Positions 1 to 8,792 of a DNA stretch of 64,000 nt are shown here, in pieces (position 1 is the first letter of the stretch; every line of letters starts with the position of its first letter). A model generated the notes under the pieces. That model made no database searches. It saw nothing but the letters and a program-made list of their open reading frames with translations, and was not told where the DNA came from. A program made the position numbers and the translations under genes. Source of the stretch: Yaniella flava (GTDB taxonomy: Bacteria; Actinomycetota; Actinomycetes; Actinomycetales; Micrococcaceae); the NCBI RefSeq assembly GCF_039529295.1, contig NZ_BAAAMN010000005.1, forward strand, positions 71,884 through 135,883, in the 5' to 3' direction.

Positions 1-433
1 CGGTGATCGTGGATTTGCCGACACCACCCTTGCCGGATGCCACCGCATAAATTTTCGTCAAAGACTCTTTGCCAAAGGGGTTTTTCGGGCGCGAAGCGGT
101 GAGGTTGTCCTGAAGCGCGACGCGCTGTTCGGCAGTCATCGATGTCAAATGCACTGCGATCTGACCCTCAGCGACTGGAGCCAAGGCGTTTTGTACATCG
201 GTATGAATGGTGTCTTGCATCGGACACCCGGCGATGGTGAGGCGAATGGTCACGGTGACACCGTCGTCCCCATCAAATTCAACTGCCGAAACCATACCCA
301 GTGTCGTGATGGGTTGGCGGATCTCGGGATCGATGACTTGAGCTAAAGCGCGCCAAGCGGAGTGTTGTTGAGGCGTTGCCGGTGCAACATCCGGGGCCAG
401 TACACCGGAGGGGTATAGGTCGATGCTGTTCAT
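1..433 (-). CDS. Mrp/NBP35-family P-loop ATPase, N-terminal part (runs off the window)
   Basis: Read from the complementary strand, the frame is open from an ATG at 433 to the window edge (144 codons). Residues about 10-95 form a MIP18/DUF59-type domain (VIDPEIRQPI near the start, then a TIAGCP turn). The Walker A of the Mrp family follows at the edge: SGKGGVGKST. Mrp proteins are cytosolic ATPases that carry and transfer iron-sulfur clusters. The DUF59-Mrp fusion is the usual actinobacterial form. An AAGGAG lies 17 bases upstream of the ATG, rather far, and an in-frame GTG at 460 is an alternative start. The rest of the ATPase domain lies outside the window. Confidence 0.9.
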   Translation of the reverse strand, partial: MNSIDLYPSGVLAPDVAPATPQQHSAWRALAQVIDPEIRQPITTLGMVSAVEFDGDDGVTVTIRLTIAGCPMQDTIHTDVQNALAPVAEGQIAVHLTSMTAEQRVALQDNLTASRPKNPFGKESLTKIYAVASGKGGVGKSTIT

Positions 434-516
434 GATGGGTCTACGATTCTCCTTGCTCACAGCTCAAAGTGGCCGGTGTGGTGGAAACTGTGTCTCTAAG
501 GGTAGAAAATGGGACT

Positions 517-1200
517 ATGAGTATGATTGGTCCTGGAGCGCAAATCGGTTCGCCACTGCCACAAGGGCAGTTGGTCGGCAACTATCGTTCGTATGAGTCC
601 GCGATGTCAGCGGTCGATCGAGCAGTAGACGCTGGTGTCGATCCGCGGTTTCTATCTATCGTAGGACGTGATCTCCGTTCGGTCTATCGGTTGCGTCACC
701 GGCCAAGTTACGCTGCCGTGGCAGGCCGCGGCGCGCTGCAGGGCGCATTCTTTGGTCTGTTCATCGGACTGCTCATCAGTATGATGTCGGGTGGCCAGGA
801 TATGTTCATGACCTTGGGTTCGACCGTTGCCATGGGTGCGGTCATCTGGGTGCTGTTCGGTGTGATCGGTGAGGTCATGCGCCGCAAACAGATGAAGTAC
901 GCGATGATCCCGTCAATGTCTGCGGTCAGCTTCGATCTGGTCGTTGATAATGCTGTAGCGGACCAGGTGACCTCGGTACTGGGTCCTCAACCACAGGGAC
1001 AGCCCAGCCCAAACGTTTCCGCGCCAGTACCTCCAGCGACCTCATCTGAACAAGACGCTGAGAATGCTGAGCCTGAGTCCGCTCGGGGTATTCCGGATCT
1101 CCCAGACGGTCGTCCACAGTTTGGCGTCCGTGTCGATGAGGGATCCGAAGACACTGCCCCTGCTCGCGATGCGGACTCAGACAGCTCAACGTCGCGTTAG
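517..1200 (+). CDS. General stress protein 17M-like membrane protein
   Basis: 227 residues from ATG 517; a GTG at 469 would add 16 residues. Residues about 15-60 resemble the GSP17M-type N-terminal domain (VGNYRSYESAMSAVDRAVDAG). Two hydrophobic segments follow at about 75-95 and 100-120. The last 60 residues are acidic, proline/serine rich and probably disordered. I prefer 517 because the conserved part begins just after it and a TAGAAA box sits 8 bases upstream, fitting a leaderless start. It is divergent from mrp and its stop overlaps the stop of the convergent aminopeptidase gene. The biochemical role of the family is not known. Confidence 0.7.
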   Translation: MSMIGPGAQIGSPLPQGQLVGNYRSYESAMSAVDRAVDAGVDPRFLSIVGRDLRSVYRLRHRPSYAAVAGRGALQGAFFGLFIGLLISMMSGGQDMFMTLGSTVAMGAVIWVLFGVIGEVMRRKQMKYAMIPSMSAVSFDLVVDNAVADQVTSVLGPQPQGQPSPNVSAPVPPATSSEQDAENAEPESARGIPDLPDGRPQFGVRVDEGSEDTAPARDADSDSSTSR

Positions 1201-2759
1201 GCCTCCCAGAGTCTTGCCATCCAGGACTCAACGTCTGCCACCGTTCGCGGCAGATGAGCAGATAGTGACTCCGCGCCGTCTTTGGTGACGAGGATGTCAT
1301 CTTCAATACGGACGCCGGTGCCACGGTAGGCTTCGGGGACCGCGAGATCCTCGTTCTTGAAATACAGGCCCGGCTCAATGGTGAAGACCATGCCCTCACG
1401 TAGCGGTGCATCCATATACATGTCACGGCGGGCCTGAGCACAATCGTGGACATCCAAGCCAAGATGATGCGACGTACCGTGTGGCATCCAGCGACGATGA
1501 TGCTGACCTTGCGGTGACAGGGCTTCCTCCACCGAAACCGGCAAAATCTCCCAGTCAGCTAGATGTTGAGCCAAAACTTTCATGGCCGTGTGGTGAATGT
1601 CGCGGAATATGACGCCTGGTTTGGCAGCAGCCAGTGCAGCATCAGCGGCCTCCAGCACAGCGTTGTAGATCTTCGCCTGGGTTTGCGTGAATTTCCCGTT
1701 GACCGGAAGCGTTCGGGTGATGTCTGCGGTGTACAACGACTCAGCTTCCACACCGGCATCGACCAACAACAGTTCACCGTCGCTGACCGGCCCCGTATTG
1801 CGAATCCAATGTAGGACGGTCGCGTTGTTGCCAGCCGCGGCAATCGTATCGTAGCCCAGATCGTTGCCTTCCAACCGGGCGCGAGCAAAGAACGTCGTTT
1901 CGATGACGCGTTCACCACGGGTATGTGCCCTCGCGGTTGGGATAGCCCGAACAATGTCTTCGAAACCACGAATGGTGGACTCTACCGAGTCGCGCAGTTG
2001 TGTGATCTCGTAGTCATCTTTAATCAAACGCATTTCCGATAAGAATTCGGCCAGCTCGCCGTCGAGGGCATCGGAGCGTTCCAGATCGACACCGGTGTTT
2101 ATACGCGAGGTGTCAACCAGCGCGTCCATGTTTTGATCGGTTTCGCGTACGAGACGAATACGCGTGCCACCGATTTCCACCACACCGGCATCGACGGTCA
2201 CGGCGTATTCCAACTCCGCGAGATCTTTTGTGGGGATCCCGGTGCGCTGGTGAAGTTCTTTGAGCGTCGGCAGTGGGCCAACCCAAAATTCGCCGGTTTT
2301 GGTATTGGAATAGAACTCCTCAGAATCGCGCCCAGCCAGCGGACGGAAAAACAGGGTCGCTTCGTGATTGCTGCCATCGTCACCGGCGCCTTGATCGACA
2401 GGCTGCATGACCAGCACCGCTTCGGGCTCATGATCAACGCCCAGGCCGGTGAGATGCGCGAATGCAGAGTGCGGACGGAAGCGATAGTCAGTGTCGTTTG
2501 AACGAACCTTGGGTGCGCCAGCGGGGATGACCAAACGATCTGTTGGGTATTGGCGAGACAGTGTCACCCGTCGTTGCGCAGCGTATGCGGCTGACGTATC
2601 TGGCTGATGGTCCATGGCATCGGCCGCTTGCCAATGCGACCCCATAAACGCTTTGAAAGCATCGGAGGTTGGTCGGTGCGACCGGTTTTCTACGCGTTCT
2701 TCCAGTGGCTGCTCAGCGGCAGGATCCTGTGTGGCATCAGATGGTTGAGTCATACTCAT
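1197..2759 (-). CDS. pepP: Xaa-Pro aminopeptidase (M24B family)
   Basis: 520 residues. The protein has an aminopeptidase P N-terminal domain (from about residue 60) followed by a pita-bread M24 domain. All five metal ligands are visible: Asp in LLLVDAG, Asp in TADITRT, His in HGTSHHLG, Glu in FTIEPGLYF and Glu in GVRIEDD. It should remove N-terminal residues from peptides with proline in second place, using two Mn ions. The frame extends upstream to 2831, but a GGGAAG element lies just before ATG 2759 and ATG 2753, so the extra 24 residues are probably not translated. The 3' end overlaps the stress protein gene tail to tail. Confidence 0.93.
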   Translation of the reverse strand: MSMTQPSDATQDPAAEQPLEERVENRSHRPTSDAFKAFMGSHWQAADAMDHQPDTSAAYAAQRRVTLSRQYPTDRLVIPAGAPKVRSNDTDYRFRPHSAFAHLTGLGVDHEPEAVLVMQPVDQGAGDDGSNHEATLFFRPLAGRDSEEFYSNTKTGEFWVGPLPTLKELHQRTGIPTKDLAELEYAVTVDAGVVEIGGTRIRLVRETDQNMDALVDTSRINTGVDLERSDALDGELAEFLSEMRLIKDDYEITQLRDSVESTIRGFEDIVRAIPTARAHTRGERVIETTFFARARLEGNDLGYDTIAAAGNNATVLHWIRNTGPVSDGELLLVDAGVEAESLYTADITRTLPVNGKFTQTQAKIYNAVLEAADAALAAAKPGVIFRDIHHTAMKVLAQHLADWEILPVSVEEALSPQGQHHRRWMPHGTSHHLGLDVHDCAQARRDMYMDAPLREGMVFTIEPGLYFKNEDLAVPEAYRGTGVRIEDDILVTKDGAESLSAHLPRTVADVESWMARLWEA

Positions 2760-2882
2760 ATCTTCCCACGATTGCCACGGCAGTCTATGAGCACACCCAA
2801 AATTCGCGGCAAGCTTGGCCGAGTTATGCACGAGCTACACCGTGACCGGTGAGCTAACCTGCCGGAAATACCATCGGGCTAG

Positions 2883-2888
2883 TAGAAT
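2883..2888 (+). promoter_or_regulatory. -10 box of a probable leaderless promoter
   Basis: TAGAAT ends 8 bases before the ATG at 2897, and there is no purine-rich ribosome binding site. Transcription would begin about at the start codon. No clear -35 is seen. Confidence 0.5.
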
Positions 2889-2896
2889 CCACATTT

Positions 2897-3754
2897 ATGG
2901 CCTTCGACATGCATACTCATTCGGATTATTCGGATGGCACGACATCGCCAGCGGACGTTGTTGAGGCTGCAGCGCGTGCCGGACTTCCGGGTCTGGCCAT
3001 CACAGACCATGACACGACGGCCGGCTGGGACCCAGCCGAACACGCGGCGTCACACCACGGCATTGCGCTGATCCGCGGTATGGAACTCTCGACGGTTTCG
3101 GATGAGGGTGTGGCCGTTCACGTGCTGTCGTATTTACATGACCCGACGAATGTGACGCTGCTAGCCGAGCTGGCGAAGTCGCGGAACGCACGGTTTAAGC
3201 GGGCCAAACGCATGACTGAGCTGCTCGCCAGAGATTTTCCTATTACCTGGGAGCTGGTCAAACAACAGACGACCGTTGAAGCCACCATCGGGCGCCCACA
3301 TTTGGCCGATGCTTTGGTTCAGGTTGGTGCTGTGCCGAACCGGTCTGCGGCGTTTGACTCCATTTTGCGTGGCGGCTCGAAATACTATGTACCCCATTAT
3401 GCACCCGATCCGGTCCAGGGGGTTGAACTGATCCGAGCTGCCGGTGGGGTACCGGTCTTCGCTCATCCGACCGCCAGCGTTCGCGGCCGGGTGGTCAAGG
3501 AACGGCTATTTTACGACATGTTGGATGCCGGGTTAGCGGGTCTGGAAGTGTATCACCGGGATAATAATGAGCGCGGCAAGCAGTGGCTTCTAGAGTTTGC
3601 TGCCGAACACAATTTGCTGGTCACGGGGTCTTCGGATTATCACGGTACTGGAAAACCCAATACATTAGGCGAAAACGTCACGTCCCGAGCCACGGTCGAG
3701 GCCATTGAGGCGCAAGCAACCTCGGGCTTCAAGGTGCTGTGGAATGGTCGCTAA
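2897..3754 (+). CDS. PHP-domain phosphoesterase (RNase AM / YciV-like)
   Basis: 285 residues, a complete PHP domain. Metal-binding motifs in order: MHTHSDYSDGT at the N-terminus, ITDHDT near residue 35, GMELS near 60, a FAHPTAS motif near 190 and SSDYHG near 245. Related proteins hydrolyse 3',5'-nucleoside bisphosphates or trim the 5' end of RNA; which applies here cannot be decided from the sequence. It is divergent from pepP and appears leaderless. Its stop overlaps that of the convergent methyltransferase by 4 bases. Confidence 0.88.
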   Translation: MAFDMHTHSDYSDGTTSPADVVEAAARAGLPGLAITDHDTTAGWDPAEHAASHHGIALIRGMELSTVSDEGVAVHVLSYLHDPTNVTLLAELAKSRNARFKRAKRMTELLARDFPITWELVKQQTTVEATIGRPHLADALVQVGAVPNRSAAFDSILRGGSKYYVPHYAPDPVQGVELIRAAGGVPVFAHPTASVRGRVVKERLFYDMLDAGLAGLEVYHRDNNERGKQWLLEFAAEHNLLVTGSSDYHGTGKPNTLGENVTSRATVEAIEAQATSGFKVLWNGR

Positions 3755-4602
3755 TCACTGATGAACTCGGCTTCGGGAAACCGACTGGTCATGATCTCAA
3801 TGGCTTGCGGGTTCTGGTCCACCAACACATATTTTCGGCCCAGTTGCTCGGCTGCGGCCCCGAGGGTACCCGAGCCCGCAAAGAAATCGAGGACCCAATC
3901 GTCGGGGCGCGAAGACGCAGCAACCATACGGCGTACCAGACCAACGGGCTTTTGCGTTGGGTAACCGGTCTTTTCTTTCCCAGTTGGTGAGACGATGGTG
4001 TGCCACCAGACATCGGTGGGCAGCTTGCCCCGGGCACGTTTTTCGGCCGTTACTAATCCGGGAGCCATATACGGTTCCCGGTCGACTTCTTCAGTATCAA
4101 ACCAGTAGTTTTTGGGGTCCTTGACGTAGACCAGAATGGTGTCGTGTTTAGCAGGCCATTTCCGTTTCGAACGGCCACCGTAGTCGTATGCCCAGATGAT
4201 CTCATTGAGAAAATGGTCCCGACCGAAAATCATGTCCAGCATGACTTTGGCGTAGTGGACTTCGCGGTAGTCCAGATGTAAATATAGGGTGCCATCGTCG
4301 GCGAGTATGCGCCAGGCGTGCTCGAGCCGGGGCTCGAGGAAATCCCAGTAGTTAGTGAACGCATCATCATATGAAGCGAGGGCGCCACGTAGGGTTTCGT
4401 AGGAATGCCCGCCGAAACCCACTCGGTCCCCTTCACCATCGGCCACGCGCACCGCGGTCATAGCAGAGCGCGCTTGTGTTCTGCCGGTGTTGAAGGGTGG
4501 ATCAACATAAATCATGGTGACAGAAGCATCCGGTACCGATTCCAAAAGTTGCAGATTATCGGTCCGGATGATCTTATTGGCACCCGAAAAGATCGAGGTC
4601 AT
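3751..4602 (-). CDS. Orphan site-specific DNA methyltransferase, beta class
   Basis: 283 residues. The catalytic motif IV DPPFNTGR lies near residue 35. The SAM-binding motif I FAGSGT comes near residue 242, preceded by the TQKP element of motif X. This IV-before-I order is that of beta-class N6-adenine or N4-cytosine amino-methyltransferases such as CcrM. The central part (about 130-210) would hold the target recognition region. No restriction endonuclease or specificity subunit is adjacent, so it is a solitary methylase. It begins 3 bases after the DEAD-box helicase stop and is probably co-transcribed with it. The target sequence is unknown. Confidence 0.87.
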   Translation of the reverse strand: MTSIFSGANKIIRTDNLQLLESVPDASVTMIYVDPPFNTGRTQARSAMTAVRVADGEGDRVGFGGHSYETLRGALASYDDAFTNYWDFLEPRLEHAWRILADDGTLYLHLDYREVHYAKVMLDMIFGRDHFLNEIIWAYDYGGRSKRKWPAKHDTILVYVKDPKNYWFDTEEVDREPYMAPGLVTAEKRARGKLPTDVWWHTIVSPTGKEKTGYPTQKPVGLVRRMVAASSRPDDWVLDFFAGSGTLGAAAEQLGRKYVLVDQNPQAIEIMTSRFPEAEFISD

Positions 4603-4605
4603 AGG

Positions 4606-6129
4606 TTAGTTTTTCGACTCGCCCTGGTTATCACGCTGGACTACCTGGCCATTACGGCGGCGGGTACGACTGCGCTGACGACGTTGACTATGACCAGATG
4701 ACTGTTTATCATCGCTGGTGGACTTGTCGGAGTTCTTTGAACGGGTCCGTTGGCATTGACGGTTTTGACCACCACGTCCACCACGGCCGCCTCGGCCGCC
4801 TCGGGAACGGCCGCCACGTGGGCCGCCCCGACGTTGGCTATCTGGGCCACCGAGTTCCTCTTGCTTCTCGGCATCGAGGCCTTCACGGGTGCGGTTCGTC
4901 TTGGGCAGTCTGCCCTTGGTACCTTCTGGAATATCAAGATCTTCATACAGGTGTGGCGAAGCCGAGTAGGTTTCGACCGGAACGACCTGTTCAATTTCTA
5001 ACGCTTGGGCAATGAGCTTCCAACGTGCGACATCCTCCCAATCGACCAGTGTCACGGCGATGCCCTTGAGCCCGGCACGACCCGTGCGTCCCACACGGTG
5101 CAGGTAGGTTTTTTCATCCTCTGGTGCCTGGAAGTTGAAGACGTGTGTCACTGCTTCAACATCGATACCGCGTGCCGCAACGTCCGTCGCGACCAGGACA
5201 TCGATTTTACCGTTGCGAAACGCGCGGAGCGCTTGCTCCCGTGCGCCCTGGCCAAGATCGCCGTGCAGTGCGCCAGCGGCAAAGCCACGACGTTCGAGCT
5301 CTTCGGCCACGCGCGCGGCGGTCCGTTTGGTACGAGTAAAGATAATCGTGAGTCCGCGGTCGCGCGCTTGCAGGGCACGGGCTAACAGTTCATCTTTATC
5401 CATGTGGTGCGCGCGGTAGACCAACTGGCGTATATCGCCTTTGACGAGGGACTCATCTGCTGGATCCGCGGCGCTGATGTGTGTTGGCTGGACCATATAG
5501 CGTCGCGCCATGGTGATGACGGCCCCGGGCATGGTTGCCGAGAACAACATCGTCTGGCGTTTTTCAGGCAGGGCCTGCAACAGCGTCTCAACGTCGGGGA
5601 GGAACCCGAGGTCAAGCATCTCATCGGCTTCATCAAGCACAACGGTTTCTACCTGTTTGAGACTCAGATGACGTTGCTTCATCAGGTCGATGAGACGGCC
5701 TGGCGTACCAACCACAACATCGACGCCTCGTTTGAGGTCGTCGATCTGTGGTTCGTATGCTCGTCCACCGTAAATTGAACCAATGCGAAGCGATAGTTTG
5801 CCGGCCGCGACTTCCAGGTCCTTGGAGACTTGGACCGCTAGTTCACGGGTTGGTGCGACGATGAGGGCTTGTGGCGCGCCGGGTTGTGTCAACTCGTCAT
5901 AGCCCTTGTCGTCCGGTCCTATAACGTGTTGCAGTACGGGAAGACCAAAACCGAGCGTTTTACCGGTGCCGGTTTTCGCTTGGCCGATGATGTCGTGGCC
6001 ATCGAGTGCGATGGGTAGCGTCATGGACTGAATGGGAAACGGTTCGTGGATTCCTTGATCGGCGAGAGCCTCAACAATGTTGGAGCTCAAGCCGAAGTCT
6101 GCAAACGTTTCTTCAGCTGGTGTTGTCAC
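4606..6129 (-). CDS. DEAD-box ATP-dependent RNA helicase with RGG-rich tail
   Basis: 507 residues. Q motif GLSSNIVEAL...PFPIQ, motif I AKTGTGKT near 52-59, PTRELA, DEAD near 165, SAT, then the helicase C domain with ATDVAARGIDV and HRVGRTGRAG. The last 90 residues are basic and low-complexity, with repeated RGG units near 435-450 and an RRQRSRTRRR stretch, as in CsdA/RhlE-like cold-shock and ribosome-assembly helicases. It unwinds RNA duplexes in the cytosol. It leads a probable two-gene unit with the methyltransferase downstream. The 180 bases upstream (6130-6309) show no gene or clear terminator. Confidence 0.94.
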   Translation of the reverse strand: MTTPAEETFADFGLSSNIVEALADQGIHEPFPIQSMTLPIALDGHDIIGQAKTGTGKTLGFGLPVLQHVIGPDDKGYDELTQPGAPQALIVAPTRELAVQVSKDLEVAAGKLSLRIGSIYGGRAYEPQIDDLKRGVDVVVGTPGRLIDLMKQRHLSLKQVETVVLDEADEMLDLGFLPDVETLLQALPEKRQTMLFSATMPGAVITMARRYMVQPTHISAADPADESLVKGDIRQLVYRAHHMDKDELLARALQARDRGLTIIFTRTKRTAARVAEELERRGFAAGALHGDLGQGAREQALRAFRNGKIDVLVATDVAARGIDVEAVTHVFNFQAPEDEKTYLHRVGRTGRAGLKGIAVTLVDWEDVARWKLIAQALEIEQVVPVETYSASPHLYEDLDIPEGTKGRLPKTNRTREGLDAEKQEELGGPDSQRRGGPRGGRSRGGRGGRGGRGGQNRQCQRTRSKNSDKSTSDDKQSSGHSQRRQRSRTRRRNGQVVQRDNQGESKN

Positions 6130-6309
6130 TATCGAATAATTCCTTAAAATCGGTTTTCAGCACAGTGTGGTGCTAGGGGAGCCGATCGTGGATTAATCAG
6201 AAAAGTAACAGATACGCATTCACGTACGACCGGTCATCCGGGGTGCAAGGAGATCCAAAACATATGGACCAGTTCGCCAGTCTACCTGGTGGAAGGGATG
6301 AGTGCTTGG

Positions 6310-6534
6310 TTAGCCAGCAACGAAGCCTACACGGCGTGCGCTCGCGTCGCCAATCTCCACATAACCAAGGACGCCGGCTGGCACAAGAACGGTGCCACCT
6401 TTGTTATCGGTCAGTTCCAGGTTGGCGTTGTCATTAACCGCTGCACGGACCTTTTCAACGACGTCATCTTTGGACATATCGGTCTCAAATGAGATTTCGC
6501 GGCTGACGTTCTGAATGCCAATACGGATTTCCAC
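6310..6534 (-). CDS. DUF3107 family small protein
   Basis: 74 residues from a GTG start with a strong AGGAGGAC ribosome binding site 7 bases upstream. The sequence (MEIRIGIQNVSREI..., ending ARRVGFVAG) matches the actinobacterial DUF3107 pattern as I know it. The function is unknown. In many actinobacteria it sits next to a TetR regulator, as here. No catalytic motif or membrane segment is visible. Confidence 0.85.
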   Translation of the reverse strand: MEIRIGIQNVSREISFETDMSKDDVVEKVRAAVNDNANLELTDNKGGTVLVPAGVLGYVEIGDASARRVGFVAG

Positions 6535-6626
6535 GGTTCTAGTCCTCCTATAAAAAGAATGGGTGCTTTTGTACCGGTAATCAGCTTAGAACAGTTTGGC
6601 AGTTGGGTGGGTCACGCAAGCCGTCA

Positions 6627-7286
6627 CTAAGCTGTTGGATTATTGGAAAGATCGAATCCGATCGCCCCGTGAGCGACGAAACGATGCGTGTGGGCGACTG
6701 CCGTATCCAACGGAATCGGCTGGTCTGTGGCATGAGTACCGGCGTGTTGTTCGGCCCAGCGGCAGGCCAGTTGAATAGCGGCAAAGGCTATTCCGCTGGT
6801 GATAAAGCGTGCACTGGCCGGGTCGAGGATGGAATGATCGAGCAGATATGGTGAGATGAAGTCGACAAGTTCGTTGAGAAAACGTTCTTTCCGAACTTCG
6901 AGTTCTGCTGGATTTTCCATCGACGAATCTAAGATGAGCCGGTAGAGGCCACGCGGTTCGGACGTGAATTCAAATAACCCATACACAGCCTGATAGGCGG
7001 TTTCTTCATCGGCTGTATCAGATTGCGGGTCGACCGATGCCATGCGCGTGGAAATGCGGTCACGCAACGTATTTAACTGGTCGTCGATCAACGTGAAGTA
7101 TAAGTCACGCTTATTTTCAAAGTGCTGATACAACACCGGCTTCGAAACGAAGGCTTGACGGGCAATTTCATCCATCGTGGTTTGTGCAAAACCGTGAGCT
7201 GCGAAGACATCCTTGGCGACGTCGATGAGCTGGGCGCGACGTTGTTCGCGCGGTAACCGAGTTGATGACGTCTCAAGTTTCGACAT
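6627..7286 (-). CDS. TetR/AcrR family transcriptional regulator
   Basis: 219 residues. The N-terminal helix-turn-helix is typical (DEIARQAFVSKPVLYQHFENK, residues about 34-55). The C-terminal ligand/dimer domain resembles that of SACE_7040-type regulators, which neighbour DUF3107. I chose ATG 7286 because GGAG lies 6 bases before it; the frame continues 10 codons further up without a binding site. The ligand and target genes are unknown; no palindromic operator was evident in the short gaps on either side. Confidence 0.88.
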   Translation of the reverse strand: MSKLETSSTRLPREQRRAQLIDVAKDVFAAHGFAQTTMDEIARQAFVSKPVLYQHFENKRDLYFTLIDDQLNTLRDRISTRMASVDPQSDTADEETAYQAVYGLFEFTSEPRGLYRLILDSSMENPAELEVRKERFLNELVDFISPYLLDHSILDPASARFITSGIAFAAIQLACRWAEQHAGTHATDQPIPLDTAVAHTHRFVAHGAIGFDLSNNPTA

Positions 7287-7334
7287 GCAGCACTCCGTTC
7301 TGAGCAGTTTGGTCACACCATACTACGCTGGGCT

Positions 7335-8660
7335 TCAAGCGCTGCGGCGTGTGGCCGTGGTGCTGTTGAGCTGCTGTTGTCCGGTCGCTTCAGTCAAGTC
7401 GAAACCAAAGACTGTTTCCAGTGCTGCCTCGTACTCGTCGAGCGTGCCATTGGCTGCAGCTTGGCGGGCTCGAACGGTAGGCTCGTGCAGCATCTGCCGT
7501 ACCATGCGACGCATGGCAAACCGCACTTCTTCTGCAGCAGCGGTGCAACCGTGACGATCTTGTACGCGCGCCATCTCTTCTTCAAGCACTGCCATCGTGT
7601 GGCTTCGCAACGTGACGATCGCGTCGGAGGCGCTGCGTTCTCGTGTCACGGTGAGATAATCGTCAACGGCTGTATCAACCAATTGTTGTGCCTGGGTGAT
7701 GGAGGCTTGTTGTTCGGTCGGGGCCGCCATCTTCACGGACTCTAACGTGATGAGATCCACGGCGGGCAGATCGCCAATTGCTGGATCGAAGTCGTGCGTC
7801 AACGCCAAGTCTAAGACTGTCAGGCGACGGGATGTCCCTTCGCGCAGTTGCTGTAACTGCTGCGCGGTCACGCTGCGTTCCCCGCCGGAGACACCAATGA
7901 GGACATCGGCTTCTGCAAAAGCGCCTTCCACCTCTGCACCGCCTAGGGCCATGGCCCAATTACCGCGATCTGCTACGAACTGTTGGGCACGACCGGATGA
8001 GGAATGTACGGCCACGTTTTTGGCACCGAGAGCCTGCAACTGTGCCAGGGTGGTTCCCGCGTATGCCCCGGTACCAACCAATAAAATATTTGCATCTTCC
8101 CAGAATCGTTGAGCGCCAACGATCGAGGTACCAGCGCGTAACTCAGTGGCGAGTTCTAATGCAACGGAGACAATCGAGCGACCGGTTGACCCGAGAGCCG
8201 TTTGTGCGCCGATGTCTTTGGCTGTCCGCGTGGCCGTTTCGAAAAGTTTGGTTAGTGAGCCTGTGGTGTGTCCCGCGTCGCGAGCATCAGCGAGCGCCCG
8301 ACGGACTTGCCCGGCAATTTCACGTTCGCCCACGACTGCGGATTTTAAACCCGAGCCGACTTCGAAAAGGTGTCGTACCGCAGCGTCATGGCGGTAGAGC
8401 CGAAATGCGGAGGCGACCTCATCATAGGAGACCTCGGCACGCTCGGCAATAGAACGCAGAATGTCTTCAGCTGCCCGTTCAATATCGTCGGTCCTAGCCT
8501 CGGCATAGAGCTCGAGACGGTTACACGTCGATAGGATTACGACACCAGAGACCGTGTCGTTTGAGAGCGTTTCAGAGACCTCTGAGGCGCCGCTTGCAAG
8601 TTGCGCCACCGTTTCGAGGTCTAACCAGGTGTGCGCTGCGACTAATGAAAACATCACCAC
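7335..8660 (-). CDS. hemA: Glutamyl-tRNA reductase
   Basis: About 441 residues. The first enzyme of C5 heme synthesis, reducing glutamyl-tRNA(Glu) with NADPH to glutamate-1-semialdehyde. Visible features are the N-terminal FSLVAAHTWLDLETVAQL, the catalytic cysteine in LSTCNRLE, the RREIAGQVR-like region VVGEREIAGQVR, the NADPH Rossmann motif (VGTGAYAG) and the C-terminal dimerisation helices. The frame is open to 8837, but family proteins begin at FSLVA. The GTG at 8660 has GGGAG 5 bases upstream; ATG 8654 is the alternative. It is divergent from hemE, its pathway partner. Confidence 0.95.
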   Translation of the reverse strand: MVMFSLVAAHTWLDLETVAQLASGASEVSETLSNDTVSGVVILSTCNRLELYAEARTDDIERAAEDILRSIAERAEVSYDEVASAFRLYRHDAAVRHLFEVGSGLKSAVVGEREIAGQVRRALADARDAGHTTGSLTKLFETATRTAKDIGAQTALGSTGRSIVSVALELATELRAGTSIVGAQRFWEDANILLVGTGAYAGTTLAQLQALGAKNVAVHSSSGRAQQFVADRGNWAMALGGAEVEGAFAEADVLIGVSGGERSVTAQQLQQLREGTSRRLTVLDLALTHDFDPAIGDLPAVDLITLESVKMAAPTEQQASITQAQQLVDTAVDDYLTVTRERSASDAIVTLRSHTMAVLEEEMARVQDRHGCTAAAEEVRFAMRRMVRQMLHEPTVRARQAAANGTLDEYEAALETVFGFDLTEATGQQQLNSTTATRRSA

Positions 8661-8792
8661 AATGGCTCCCATCGTACGAAATTTGTTAGTCGGGTCAAAA
8701 TGCATCCTGGGGGTTTCGCTCACGGGGGTGCCGTGCTCGCATTCAGGAAACGTGCAGGAATTCTCGAGCGGATGCTGGAATAATGGGCTGGC

